Below are positions 46,303 through 54,898 of a stretch of DNA of 64,000 bases, in pieces. The stretch's first letter is position 1. Each line of letters begins with the position of its first letter. Origin of the DNA: Gemmatimonadetes bacterium 2013_60CM_65_52. GTDB lineage: Bacteria; Gemmatimonadota; Gemmatimonadetes; Gemmatimonadales; Gemmatimonadaceae. Both the position numbers and the translations under genes were made by a program. Under the pieces are notes generated by a model. That model did no database searches and was not told the origin of the DNA. It saw only the letters and a list, made by a program, of their open reading frames with translations. The DNA is taken from assembly GCA_002215645.1 (NCBI GenBank), contig NGFI01000005.1:885367-949366 (forward strand), read 5' to 3'.

Positions 46303-47679
46303 ATGTGCGGCATCTTCGGCGTTCGCGGACATGACGACGCAGTCGGACTCACCAAGCTGGGCCTGTTCTCGCTTCAGCATCGCGGACAGGAATCCGCCGG
46401 CATCGTTGCCGTAGAGAACGGGGCGGCGCGTGGCGTGCGCAGCATGGGCCTCGTCTCGGACATGCCGTTGCTTCAGCTCGAGGCCCTGCGGGGCACCCTC
46501 GCCATCGGCCACACGCGGTATTCCACGGCCGGATCGTCGTCCATCGAGAACGCACAGCCGGTGCTCGTGAGCTCGCGCGGCGGGCACATCGCACTTGCAC
46601 ACAACGGCAACCTCACGAACGCAGGTGAGCTCCGCGCCGACCTCGAGGAGAGCGGATCCATCTTCGCGTCCTCCATGGATTCCGAGGTCATCGTCCATCG
46701 AATGGCCCGGTCCAACGCGCCATTGCCGGAGGAAAAGCTCGTGGACGCGTTGCGCGACGTGGAGGGCGCCTACAGCCTGTTGATCTCCATGGCCGACACG
46801 CTGCTGGCAGCGCGCGATCCGCGCGGCTGGCGGCCACTCGTGCTTGGCCGCCTGAATGGCGCCCCCGTGTTCGCATCGGAGACGTGCGCGCTCGACATCG
46901 TCGGCGCCACGTTCGAGCGCGAAGTCGAGCCGGGCGAGATCATCGCGGTGGATGCGAACGGTGAGCGCTCCCTCTTCCCGTTCGAGCGCCGCGAGCTGAA
47001 GCGGTGCGTGTTCGAGCACGTGTACTTCGCGCGGCCCGACAGCCGGATCTTCGGCGGCTCGGTGGACCGGGCAAGACGCGCGCTCGGGCGACAACTCGCG
47101 CGGGAGTGCCCTGTACCGGGTGCCGATCTCGTGTTCAGCGTTCCGGACTCGTCGAATTCCGCCGCGATCGGCTTCGCGGAGGAGAGCGGCGTCCCCTACG
47201 AGCTCGCGCTCATCCGCAACCATTACGTCGGGCGCACGTTCATCCAGCCGTCGCAGGCGAGCCGCATCGCGAAGGTACGCCTCAAGTTCAGCGCTGTGCG
47301 CGAAGTGCTCGACGGCAAGCGTGTCGTGATGGTGGACGATTCCATCGTACGCGGCACGACGACGCGCGCACTCGTGTCGCTCGTCCGTGGTGCGGGCGCC
47401 AGCGAGGTGCACATGCGGGTGAGCTCCGCTCCCGTCACCGGCCCCTGCTACTACGGCATCGACACGCCAAGCCGCGACGAGCTGATCGCGGCCACGCACA
47501 ACCAGGAAGAGATCCGCGACTCGCTGGGTGTCGATTCCCTCGGCTATCTCACGCTCGACGGCATGCTCGAATCCGTACCGTCCGGGCCGGACGGATTCTG
47601 TCATGCCTGCTTCTCGGGTGACTATCCCACAGCGCCGCCAACGGATCCCAACAAGCTCCGCTTCGGCTGCGGCTGCTGA
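46303..47679 (+). CDS. purF: Amidophosphoribosyltransferase
   Basis: PurF makes phosphoribosylamine from PRPP and glutamine, the first committed purine step. The 458-aa product has Cys2 as the N-terminal nucleophile (MCGIFG), PRPP loop VVMVDDSIVRGTT and four cysteines matching the Bacillus-type 4Fe-4S ligands (KRCVFEHVYFARPD, TGPCYYGID and FCHACFSGDYP). The Bacillus propeptide is absent: the nucleophile directly follows Met1. It ends in a FGCGC tail. It starts 3 bp after purL. Confidence 0.96.
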   Translation: MCGIFGVRGHDDAVGLTKLGLFSLQHRGQESAGIVAVENGAARGVRSMGLVSDMPLLQLEALRGTLAIGHTRYSTAGSSSIENAQPVLVSSRGGHIALAHNGNLTNAGELRADLEESGSIFASSMDSEVIVHRMARSNAPLPEEKLVDALRDVEGAYSLLISMADTLLAARDPRGWRPLVLGRLNGAPVFASETCALDIVGATFEREVEPGEIIAVDANGERSLFPFERRELKRCVFEHVYFARPDSRIFGGSVDRARRALGRQLARECPVPGADLVFSVPDSSNSAAIGFAEESGVPYELALIRNHYVGRTFIQPSQASRIAKVRLKFSAVREVLDGKRVVMVDDSIVRGTTTRALVSLVRGAGASEVHMRVSSAPVTGPCYYGIDTPSRDELIAATHNQEEIRDSLGVDSLGYLTLDGMLESVPSGPDGFCHACFSGDYPTAPPTDPNKLRFGCGC

Positions 47680-47698
47680 CCTGAACGCGCCCCGCCGC

Positions 47699-50371
47699 GT
47701 GAGCAAATCCGTCTACTCTTTCGGCAACGGCGCCGCCGAAGGGACGAGGGACATGAAGGAGATCCTCGGCGGCAAGGGCGCCAACCTCGCCGAGATGACG
47801 AACCTCGGCGTTCCGGTGCCGCCGGGCTTCACCATCGCGTGCGACGTCTGCATTCGCTATCTCGAGGACGGCAGCAGCCCCGATGGACTGCGCGACGAGG
47901 TGCACCAGCATCTTGCCCGCCTCGAGGAGACAAGCGGCAAACGCTTCGGCGACATCGGCCGCCCTCTGCTCGTGTCGGTGCGAAGCGGAGCGCCCGTATC
48001 CATGCCGGGAATGATGGAGACCATCCTCAATCTCGGGCTCAACGATCGCACGGTAGACGGCCTCGCGCGAGCGAGCGGTGACGCGCGCTTCGCGTACGAC
48101 TCGTACCGGCGCTTCATCCAGATGTACGGCGACGTCGTCCTCGGCGTGCCCCGCTCCCGATTTGAGCAACTGCTCGCCGCGCGACGCATGACGGCGGGTG
48201 TGGAAAGCGACGCAGAGCTCGGCGAGGATGTCCTCCGCAATCTCGTCGAGGAATACAAGGCGGTCGTGCGTGCTGCGACCGGCCGGGATTTCCCCTCGCA
48301 ACCCGTCGATCAGCTGTGGGGCGCCATCGAGGCGGTGTGGAAGTCGTGGACGCTGAAGAAGGCCGTGGACTACCGGCGGCATGCCGGCATCAGCGAATCC
48401 CTGGGCACGGCGGTGAGCGTCGTCAGCATGGTGTTCGGCAATCATGGCGACGACTCGGGAACCGGTGTGGCCTTCACGCGAAACCCCAGCACGGGTGAGC
48501 GCCGGATCTACGGAGAATTTCTCGCCAACGCGCAAGGCGAAGACGTCGTTGCCGGGACCCGAACCCCGCTCACCATCGACGCGATGGCCGACCGTCTGCC
48601 TGGTGCGTACAAGGAGCTGATCGACACGCAGCAACGTCTCGAGCAGCACTACCGCGACATGCAGGACATCGAATTCACCGTCGAGCGCGGCCGGCTGTTT
48701 CTGCTCCAGACCCGCAGCGGCAAGCGCACCGCCGCCGCGGCCGTCCGCATCGCGACGGAGATGGTGGACGAAAAGCTGATCGACCGCCGCGAGGCGGTGC
48801 TGCGCGTCCCCGCCGGCCAACTCGACCAGCTTCTGCACCCGGTCATCGATCCCAGCGTGCGTGCGACGCCAATCACGACGGGCCTGCCGGCAAGCCCTGG
48901 TGCGGCGAGCGGCATTGCGGTGTTCGACCCCGATGAAGCCGAGCGGCGCGCGGCGGGCGGCGTGGCCGTCATCCTCGTGCGGGACGAGACGACGCCGGAG
49001 GACTTCCACGGTATCGTCGCGGCGTGCGCGGTCCTCACGTCACGCGGCGGCATGACGAGCCACGCCGCCGTGGTCGCACGTGGCATGGGAAAGTGCGCCG
49101 TGGTCGGGTGCCGCGACATGCACGTGGATCTCGAGCGTCGCTCGGCTCGCGTACATGAGCTCACCATCAGCGAGGGCGACTGGCTCACGCTTGACGGTGC
49201 CACCGGGGCCGTGTTCGCCGGCGACCTTCCTACCACTCCGAGCGAGGTCGTGCAGGTGACGCGCGGCATGCGTCCGGCGGCCACCGCACCGGCGTATCAG
49301 TCGTACCACCGCCTCATGAGCTGGGCGGACGAAGTGAGAACGCTCCGCGTCCGCGCCAATGCCGACACGCCGCACGATGCGCGCGTCGCCAGAGCGTTCG
49401 GCGCGGAGGGCATCGGTCTCTGCCGCACGGAGCACATGTTCTTCGAGGGCGATCGCATCACCGCCATGCGCGAGATGATCGTCGCGAAGGACGAGCGCGG
49501 ACGTCGCCGTGCGCTGGCTCGCCTGCTTCCGATGCAGCGCTCGGACTTCGAGGGCATCTTCGAGGCGATGGACGGGCTTCCCGTCACCATCAGGCTGCTC
49601 GACCCGCCGTTGCACGAGTTCCTCCCGCACGGCGGCGAGGAATCCAAGCTCCTCGCGCGCACGCTTGGCGTCAGCCGCGCCGAGCTGGCGCACGTCGTCG
49701 AGGCCCTTCGGGAGACCAATCCCATGCTCGGCCATCGCGGCTGCCGCCTGGGGATCACCTATCCGGAGATCACCGACATGCAGGGCCGCGCCATCTTCGA
49801 GGCGGCCCTGAGGGCGAAACGCCGGGGGCTGGACGTCCGTCCTGAGATCATGATTCCGCTCGTTGCCGACGTCCGCGAGCTCGACCATCAGCGAGGGGTT
49901 CTGGCCGAGGCTGCACACCAGGTGCTGGGCGCCATGGGAGAGGAGATCGACTACACGGTTGGTACCATGATCGAGCTGCCGCGCGCGGCCCTGACTGCGG
50001 ACGAGATCGCGCAGCGGGCCGAGTTCTTTTCCTTCGGAACAAATGACCTCACGCAGACCACCTTCGGCCTCAGCCGGGACGACGCCGGCCGCTTCCTGCC
50101 GGGGTATCTCGAGCGGGGCATCTTTTCCGACGACCCCTTCCAAGTCCTTGACCAAGCGGGGGTTGGACGTCTTATTAAGCTGGCGGTTGGCGCCGGTCGT
50201 GGCGTGCGGCCGCAGCTCAAGGTCGGGATTTGCGGGGAGCACGGCGGTGAGCCCAGGAGCGTGAAGTTCTGTCACGCAATCGGGCTCGATTACGTCTCAT
50301 GCTCCCCGTATCGGGTTCCGATCGCTCGTTTGGCCGCCGCCCATGCCGCTCTTGAACCCACCGTCCAGTAG
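47699..50371 (+). CDS. ppdK: Pyruvate, phosphate dikinase
   Basis: PPDK interconverts pyruvate, ATP and Pi with phosphoenolpyruvate, AMP and PPi. The 890-aa product has the N-terminal nucleotide domain (LGGKGANLAEMTNLGVPVPP, GVAFTRNPSTGERRIYGEF), the swivelling phosphohistidine domain with GGMTSHAAVVARGMGKCAVV and a PEP-binding TIM barrel (GTNDLTQTTFGLSRDDAGRF, CGEHGG). GTG 47699 (SKSVYSFGNGAAEG) is the family start, 19 bp past purF. It could drive gluconeogenic PEP formation. Confidence 0.96.
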   Translation: MSKSVYSFGNGAAEGTRDMKEILGGKGANLAEMTNLGVPVPPGFTIACDVCIRYLEDGSSPDGLRDEVHQHLARLEETSGKRFGDIGRPLLVSVRSGAPVSMPGMMETILNLGLNDRTVDGLARASGDARFAYDSYRRFIQMYGDVVLGVPRSRFEQLLAARRMTAGVESDAELGEDVLRNLVEEYKAVVRAATGRDFPSQPVDQLWGAIEAVWKSWTLKKAVDYRRHAGISESLGTAVSVVSMVFGNHGDDSGTGVAFTRNPSTGERRIYGEFLANAQGEDVVAGTRTPLTIDAMADRLPGAYKELIDTQQRLEQHYRDMQDIEFTVERGRLFLLQTRSGKRTAAAAVRIATEMVDEKLIDRREAVLRVPAGQLDQLLHPVIDPSVRATPITTGLPASPGAASGIAVFDPDEAERRAAGGVAVILVRDETTPEDFHGIVAACAVLTSRGGMTSHAAVVARGMGKCAVVGCRDMHVDLERRSARVHELTISEGDWLTLDGATGAVFAGDLPTTPSEVVQVTRGMRPAATAPAYQSYHRLMSWADEVRTLRVRANADTPHDARVARAFGAEGIGLCRTEHMFFEGDRITAMREMIVAKDERGRRRALARLLPMQRSDFEGIFEAMDGLPVTIRLLDPPLHEFLPHGGEESKLLARTLGVSRAELAHVVEALRETNPMLGHRGCRLGITYPEITDMQGRAIFEAALRAKRRGLDVRPEIMIPLVADVRELDHQRGVLAEAAHQVLGAMGEEIDYTVGTMIELPRAALTADEIAQRAEFFSFGTNDLTQTTFGLSRDDAGRFLPGYLERGIFSDDPFQVLDQAGVGRLIKLAVGAGRGVRPQLKVGICGEHGGEPRSVKFCHAIGLDYVSCSPYRVPIARLAAAHAALEPTVQ

Positions 50372-51551
50372 CGCAGCAGTGAAGCGTCGTCCGGCGCTGC
50401 CGAATCTGCCGCCGCTTCCCCTCACCCGCGATGAGCGCACGCTGCGCATCGCGCTGGTGACGGAGTACTACTACCCGCACCTGGGCGGGGTGTGCGAGCA
50501 CGTCCACTTCTTCGCTCGCGAGGCACGGCGCCGCGGACACCACGTGGACATCATCACGTCCAATATTCCGGGCGCCGAACAGCAGTCGCACGTGATTCGG
50601 ATTGGACGGAGCCAGTCGGTCTACGCCAATGGCTCCCAGGCGCGCATCACCGTGGGCCTCGGGCTGCGGCGCGAGATGCGGCGGGTGCTGCGACAGGGGC
50701 GGTACGACATCGTCCACGTACATTCGCCCCTGACACCGGTTCTGCCCATCCTCGCCATCGAGGAATCCGACTGCCCGGTCGTCGGCACGTTCCACACGTA
50801 CTTCGATCGCTCCGTGGGCTACAAGCTGTTCAACGGACCGTTTCAGAAGCGCCTGGACATGTTGAGTGCGGCAATCTGCGTCTCGCACAGCACCACCGTG
50901 GCGCTGGAGCGGTACTTCAGCGCCCCCTGGCAGATCATCCCGAACGGCATCGACACCGACGTCTTTCACCCGAGCGTCGCCGCGCCGCCGCAGATCCGGA
51001 AAGACGTTCCGTCCATCCTCTTCCTCGGGCGATTCGACCCGCGCAACGGCCTCACCACGCTGATCGAGTCCTTCCGCAAGGTGAAGGGCCGCCGGAGACG
51101 GGCACAGCTCGTCGTCGTGGGCGACGGTCCGCTCCGCGAGCACTACTACAAGCAGGCGAACGGCGACAAGGACATCACCTTCGTCGGCGCCGTGCTCGAG
51201 GGACGTCCGAACTTCTACGCGCACAGCTCCATCTACGCGTGTCCCACGACGAAGGCCTCGTTCGGCATCACGCTGCTCGAGTCCATGGCGTGCGAGACGC
51301 CCATCGTGTGCTCCGACATCCTTGGCTTCCAGGACGTCGTGGTCAATGGACGCGAGGCGCTGATGACGCCCTGTGGCGATCGGGACGCCCTCGCGGACTC
51401 GCTCGTCCAGCTGCTCGACGACGAGGGATTGCGCATCCAGCTCGGCACCACGGGACGCTACGAGAGCATGAAGTACAGTTGGCCTCGCGTCACCTCGCAG
51501 GTGCTCGACGTCTACCACACCGTCATGGGGCGGGTCGCCATCTCCGTATGA
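50343..51551 (+). CDS. GT4-family glycosyltransferase
   Basis: The 402-aa product is a GT-B retaining transferase. It has LVTEYYYPHLGGVCEHVHFF, HVHSPLTPVLP and FHTYFDRS in the acceptor half, then NGIDTDVFHP and the donor-binding SFGITLLESMACETPIVCSD (E-x7-E type). The text resembles PimA-like phosphatidylinositol mannosyltransferases and other glycolipid enzymes. It overlaps ppdK by 29 bp and is coupled to the deacetylase and the flippase-like gene, which suggests a lipid-linked sugar. The exact product is unknown. Confidence 0.88.
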   Translation: MPLLNPPSSSAAVKRRPALPNLPPLPLTRDERTLRIALVTEYYYPHLGGVCEHVHFFAREARRRGHHVDIITSNIPGAEQQSHVIRIGRSQSVYANGSQARITVGLGLRREMRRVLRQGRYDIVHVHSPLTPVLPILAIEESDCPVVGTFHTYFDRSVGYKLFNGPFQKRLDMLSAAICVSHSTTVALERYFSAPWQIIPNGIDTDVFHPSVAAPPQIRKDVPSILFLGRFDPRNGLTTLIESFRKVKGRRRRAQLVVVGDGPLREHYYKQANGDKDITFVGAVLEGRPNFYAHSSIYACPTTKASFGITLLESMACETPIVCSDILGFQDVVVNGREALMTPCGDRDALADSLVQLLDDEGLRIQLGTTGRYESMKYSWPRVTSQVLDVYHTVMGRVAISV

Positions 51552-52234
51552 TCGGAGTGGCAGTTGCGGGTCTCGCTGCGGCGGGACTCGCCGCTCATGG
51601 GACGTGGCATCGCAACAGCAGCGTCTTCGGTCCGGTCATCAGCCACCTTCCCGGCAACGAGAACGCCGTCAGCCTGACGTTCGACGACGGGCCGAATCCG
51701 CACGCTACTCCAGTCATCCTCGATGCCCTCGGGCGCGACGGCGTGTCCGCCACCTTCTTCGTGCTGGGCCGGCATGCGGATCGCTGGCCGGAGCTCGTCC
51801 GTCGAATGACCGAGGAAGGACACCAGCTCGGCAATCATGGATACTGGCATCGCAAGCTCCATAGGCGGACGCCGGCCTACATTCGCGACGACCTCACGCG
51901 TGGAACCGCAGCCATCGAGCGCGCGAGCGGCGTACGCCCCACGCTGTTCCGCGCGCCGCACGGATTCAGGAATCCTTTTGTGACACCGATCGCTCATGCG
52001 CTTGGCCAGCGGACGGTGGGCTGGAGTCTCGGCGTCTGGGATTCGGCGCGGCCGGGAACGGACGAGATCGTCAGGCGCGCCGTCGACGGAATGCGTGCCG
52101 GCTCCATCCTGTTGTTGCACGACGGCGACGGCTACGACGAGAAGGGCGACCGGATGCAGACGGCGGAGGCCGTTCCCCGTATCGTGAGCGGGCTCCGGGC
52201 ACGGGGATTTCTGTTCGCCACACTGCCCCACTGA
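51548..52234 (+). CDS. Polysaccharide deacetylase (NodB/CE4 family)
   Basis: The 228-aa product has a hydrophobic N-terminus (signal anchor, residues about 1-17) and a complete NodB domain: TFDDGPNPHAT (catalytic base and metal Asp), GNHGYWHRKLH (metal histidines), RAPHGFRNP and LLLHDG. It should deacetylate an N-acetyl sugar on the cell surface. ATG 51548 overlaps the glycosyltransferase stop as ATGA. Confidence 0.92.
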   Translation: MIGVAVAGLAAAGLAAHGTWHRNSSVFGPVISHLPGNENAVSLTFDDGPNPHATPVILDALGRDGVSATFFVLGRHADRWPELVRRMTEEGHQLGNHGYWHRKLHRRTPAYIRDDLTRGTAAIERASGVRPTLFRAPHGFRNPFVTPIAHALGQRTVGWSLGVWDSARPGTDEIVRRAVDGMRAGSILLLHDGDGYDEKGDRMQTAEAVPRIVSGLRARGFLFATLPH

Positions 52235-52244
52235 CTCGAGCCAG

Positions 52245-53273
52245 ATGAAGCCAACCGTCTCCCGCGCCCTCCGACTGGGAATCAGCCTCCTGATTCTCGT
52301 CTTCCTCGTGATCTTCGCGACGAAGGTGAACTGGCATCAGATCGGCCGCGGCATCCGTGACGCGTCGCGGCCCATGCTTCTTGCGGCCGCACTGGTGAAC
52401 ATCGCGTCCATTCTGGTCAAGGCGGTGCGGTGGTGGGTGTTTCTCAGGCCCATTGGCGCGACGTCACCGTGGCTCGCCCTTCGCGCGACGTTTGCCGGCG
52501 CGGGGCTGAACAATGTGCTCGTGGCCAATGGCGGCGAGGCGGCGCGGGTCGTCTTCGTGTCGCGCTCGGCGCACATCACGAGCGCACGTGTGCTCGCAAC
52601 GCTGGCGCTCGAGCGGCTGTTCGAGCTCGTCGGCTATTTCGTCATGCTGGCCCTGGCGGCGACCTTCCTCCAACTGCCGCCGACGCTCCAGCGGGCGCGT
52701 CCGGTGGCGATCGCCCTGCTCGCCGCGATGCTCGCGTTGCTCGTGTGGCTGCTGCGCCGGCCTGACTTCGTGGAAACGGTGGCAGGCCCGAAGCCGGCCA
52801 CCTGGCACGGCCGGCTCAAGCAGTACGGCTCGCGGTTCGTCGGAACGATTGCGCAGGTCTCGAGCGGACCGCGTTTCATCGCCGCGTTGCTCCTGAGCGT
52901 CCTGGCGTGGGTCCTCCAGGTGGCGACGTATCAGATGACCGCCGTGGCCGCCCACTTTCCGATGACGCTGGTCTCCACCATCGCGGCGCTTCTGGCGGTG
53001 AACATCGGCTTTGGCCTTCGCGCGACGCCGGGCAACGTCGGTGTGTTTCAGGCGGCATACGCCGCGGCCGCGGTGGCGTTCGGCCTCGACCGGAATGAAG
53101 CGATCGCCGTGGCGTTCCTGATTCAGGCACAGCAGATCCTCCCCGTGACCGCGCTGGGCATCGCGCTCGCGCCCGAGTTCATCTTCAAGGCGCAGAAGCG
53201 GCGTCGCGACGACGCGGCCGGGGAGATTCCAAGCGAGAGTCGCGGCGAGCACGTCACCGCGCCGGTGGACTGA
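52245..53273 (+). CDS. Lysylphosphatidylglycerol synthase-type transmembrane (UPF0104) protein
   Basis: The 342-aa product has about eight hydrophobic helices (from LGISLLILVFLVIFAT to LIQAQQILPVTALGIALAPE) and the family stretches NNVLVANGGEAARV and ALERLFELVGYFVML, with NIGFGLRATPGNVGVFQAAY near the C-terminus. This corresponds to the flippase domain of MprF-type lipid proteins without the aminoacyl-transferase domain. It ends the plus-strand run and may flip the glycolipid made by the two preceding genes. Confidence 0.88.
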   Translation: MKPTVSRALRLGISLLILVFLVIFATKVNWHQIGRGIRDASRPMLLAAALVNIASILVKAVRWWVFLRPIGATSPWLALRATFAGAGLNNVLVANGGEAARVVFVSRSAHITSARVLATLALERLFELVGYFVMLALAATFLQLPPTLQRARPVAIALLAAMLALLVWLLRRPDFVETVAGPKPATWHGRLKQYGSRFVGTIAQVSSGPRFIAALLLSVLAWVLQVATYQMTAVAAHFPMTLVSTIAALLAVNIGFGLRATPGNVGVFQAAYAAAAVAFGLDRNEAIAVAFLIQAQQILPVTALGIALAPEFIFKAQKRRRDDAAGEIPSESRGEHVTAPVD

Positions 53274-53280
53274 AACGCAA

Positions 53281-53312
53281 CGCCCGCCGCACGATTGCTC
53301 GCACGACGGGCG
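53281..53312 (+). terminator. Possible terminator of the truA-led run
   Basis: CGCCCG (53281-53286) and CGGGCG (53307-53312) can pair, and after a C-A mismatch two more pairs extend the stem. The site is 8 bp past the stop of the last plus-strand gene. No T-run follows, so it is a weak candidate. The loop contains GCACGA twice. Confidence 0.35.
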
Positions 53313-53499
53313 CAGTGCATTCCGGTGACTCGGCCAGTCCTCCTACAGATGGACAAGTCTCACGGCACAGTCCAGCGTCGACTCGACCAACTCAGTCCGC
53401 CAGAGGGCCCCACCCCCCTCGACTGAACGAGCCGACACCATCATTCTAGCCGTGCGCTTCGGGATGGCACGCTAAGAGTGCACAAAGAATGGGCAGCTG

Positions 53500-53522
53500 C
53501 TGGCCGGCGCGGAAGCGGCCAG
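53500..53522 (-). terminator. Probable terminator of the DinB-like gene
   Basis: CTGGCCG (53500-53506) pairs perfectly with CGGCCAG (53516-53522) around a 9-nt loop, 5 bp past the DinB-like gene's stop in its direction. On the minus strand a moderately T-rich stretch follows. The surrounding 253-bp convergent gap holds no gene. Confidence 0.5.
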
Positions 53523-53526
53523 ACGG

Positions 53527-54072
53527 TCAATTGGGACCATCGGCTGGGAAGGGATCTCCCGGGCCGGGCGGTGGTGGCGGTCGGCCAGGACGCCACCACC
53601 GATCCGGTGCATTCGGCTCAGCCTGGTGCGAACTGACATTCGTCGAGTCCACCTCGGCGAAAATGAAGTTTTCGGACGCAACGGGGCTTCCCGCCAGACG
53701 TCTAAGCAGCGCGATCTGGCCCGAGTGTGTCATCGCGTCTGCTAACGGCCCCTGTAAGAACTGCGCGTCGCTAATGTGCGCGTGAAGCGCCTCGTCGGCA
53801 AAGTCGTCGCGTAGCGCGGCAAGGGTTCCGTGGAACCGTTCCACTTCCCCGTCGAACGTTCCGAGCCGTGGCGGAGCGAACTCGCCGCCATGGAGCATGG
53901 TGCGCGCATAGCCGATCACTCCGGTCATGTGCCAGATCAGCTCCCACGGCGTGCGGACATGCGTGCCGGCGCGGAACTCGGCGAAATGCTCTGGAGCTCC
54001 CCGGAGCGCCTTCTGCGTGCGATAGGCAATCGCCGCGAGGAAGTGCTGGAGCAGTTGTCGAGACTCGGTCAT
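53527..54072 (-). CDS. DinB-fold protein
   Basis: The 181-aa product has the DinB four-helix pattern: RQLLQHFLAAIAYRTQKALR, WHMTGVIGYARTMLHGG (His in helix 2) and MTHSGQIALLRRLAGSPVA (His in helix 4), the expected metal-binding histidine spacing. DinB-like enzymes act as thiol transferases or mycothiol/bacillithiol-type proteins, though most are uncharacterised. A Pro/Trp-rich tail (RWWRPGRPPPPPGPGDPFP) follows. The DinB name comes from a damage-inducible gene; induction here is unknown. Confidence 0.85.
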   Translation of the reverse strand: MTESRQLLQHFLAAIAYRTQKALRGAPEHFAEFRAGTHVRTPWELIWHMTGVIGYARTMLHGGEFAPPRLGTFDGEVERFHGTLAALRDDFADEALHAHISDAQFLQGPLADAMTHSGQIALLRRLAGSPVASENFIFAEVDSTNVSSHQAEPNAPDRWWRPGRPPPPPGPGDPFPADGPN

Positions 54073-54076
54073 GGTC

Positions 54077-54337
54077 CTATCCGCGATAGACGGCGCGCCG
54101 GTGGCCGACTCTCACGACCACGATGCAGAGCAATCGGTCGGTGATCGTGTAAAGCACACGGTAGTCACGGACGCGAAGCCGATACGCGTTCGTGCTTCCC
54201 TTCAGCTTTCGCACGCCCGCTGGACGCGGATCGGCGGAGAGCTCGCCGATCGCGTCCGAGATGCGCTCGCGCACGTCGGGCGCCAGCTTCTCCAGCTCAC
54301 GCAGCGCGGAGGGATCGATTGCAACCGAATACGTCAC
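54077..54337 (-). CDS. RelE/ParE-family toxin
   Basis: The 86-aa product has the RelE fold text: DPSALRELEKLAPDVRERIS, KLKGSTNAYRLRVRDYRVLY and VVVRVGHRRAVYR, with the basic residues RelE-type ribosome-dependent mRNases use. It lies 50 bp after the Phd-type antitoxin gene, the standard antitoxin-first order. The DinB-like gene follows 4 bp later in the same direction. Confidence 0.93.
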   Translation of the reverse strand: MTYSVAIDPSALRELEKLAPDVRERISDAIGELSADPRPAGVRKLKGSTNAYRLRVRDYRVLYTITDRLLCIVVVRVGHRRAVYRG

Positions 54338-54387
54338 GGAACGCTCCTGACGGAGGCATCGATCCCGCAGAGTGCCGAATCACGGCG

Positions 54388-54642
54388 CTACTTCCGACCC
54401 AGAGAGCGCTTTGCCTTCTCCCAGGGAATCGGCGTCTCGCCCTTGGCGAGCACACGATTCATTTCGCGCAGGTCGGCGCGATCCTCGAGCTCCTCGAACC
54501 GCGCGAGATCGTCCGCCGAAATGATGGCTGCGACGTCCTTGCCGTGACGTTGCAGTACGATGCGCTCATGTCCGTAGGCCACTTGATTCAAGATCTCCGA
54601 GAATCGCTCCCGCGCCTGACTGGCCGGCAGCTTGGATGACAT
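54388..54642 (-). CDS. Phd/YefM-family antitoxin
   Basis: The 84-aa product has the Phd/YefM DNA-binding N-terminus (LPASQARERFSEILNQVAYG, RIVLQRHGKDVAAIIS) followed by a charged C-terminal helix (DLARFEELEDRADLREMNRV) expected to wrap the toxin. ATG 54642 is chosen because the conserved N-terminus starts at SSKLPASQ; the open frame extends 16 codons upstream. It probably represses its own promoter with the toxin as co-repressor. Confidence 0.92.
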   Translation of the reverse strand: MSSKLPASQARERFSEILNQVAYGHERIVLQRHGKDVAAIISADDLARFEELEDRADLREMNRVLAKGETPIPWEKAKRSLGRK

Positions 54643-54738
54643 CGAATGAACTCCGGTGAACGTTACGTGCTCTGCATCATCGAGCAGCATCGAATGCGCG
54701 CCACGCGTACCCGGATGCCTCGCGATGCGGGAGGCGTT

Positions 54739-54783
54739 TTGTACGAATCGACCTACCCGTACAATCTAGACAAACTGTACGAA
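54739..54783. promoter_or_regulatory. Palindromic GTAC-core sites between the toxin-antitoxin pair and the sortilin-type gene
   Basis: TTGTACG (54739-54745) and CGTACAA (54758-54764) form an inverted repeat with a 12-bp spacer, and a third copy of the half-site TGTACGAA lies at 54776-54783. TACAAT (54760-54765) could serve as a -10 box, with TTGTAC (54739-54744) upstream. The region lies in the 256-bp divergent gap, roughly 100 bp from the antitoxin start, and could hold an operator for either flanking unit. Confidence 0.4.
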
Positions 54784-54898
54784 CGCGTCAAGGGCGCCAC
54801 CCGCTTCTCGATACGGCATGTGTGCGACGGCAGCGAGACTGGCACCTCGCGGTCGCCTCCTCTAGGTTCGACAAACCATCGTCCTCCATGGAGCCAGA

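Noticed and set aside
47549..49009. Minus-strand open frame opposite ppdK (486 codons)
   Set aside because: ppdK is complete and motif-rich; the antisense frame has no recognisable domain.
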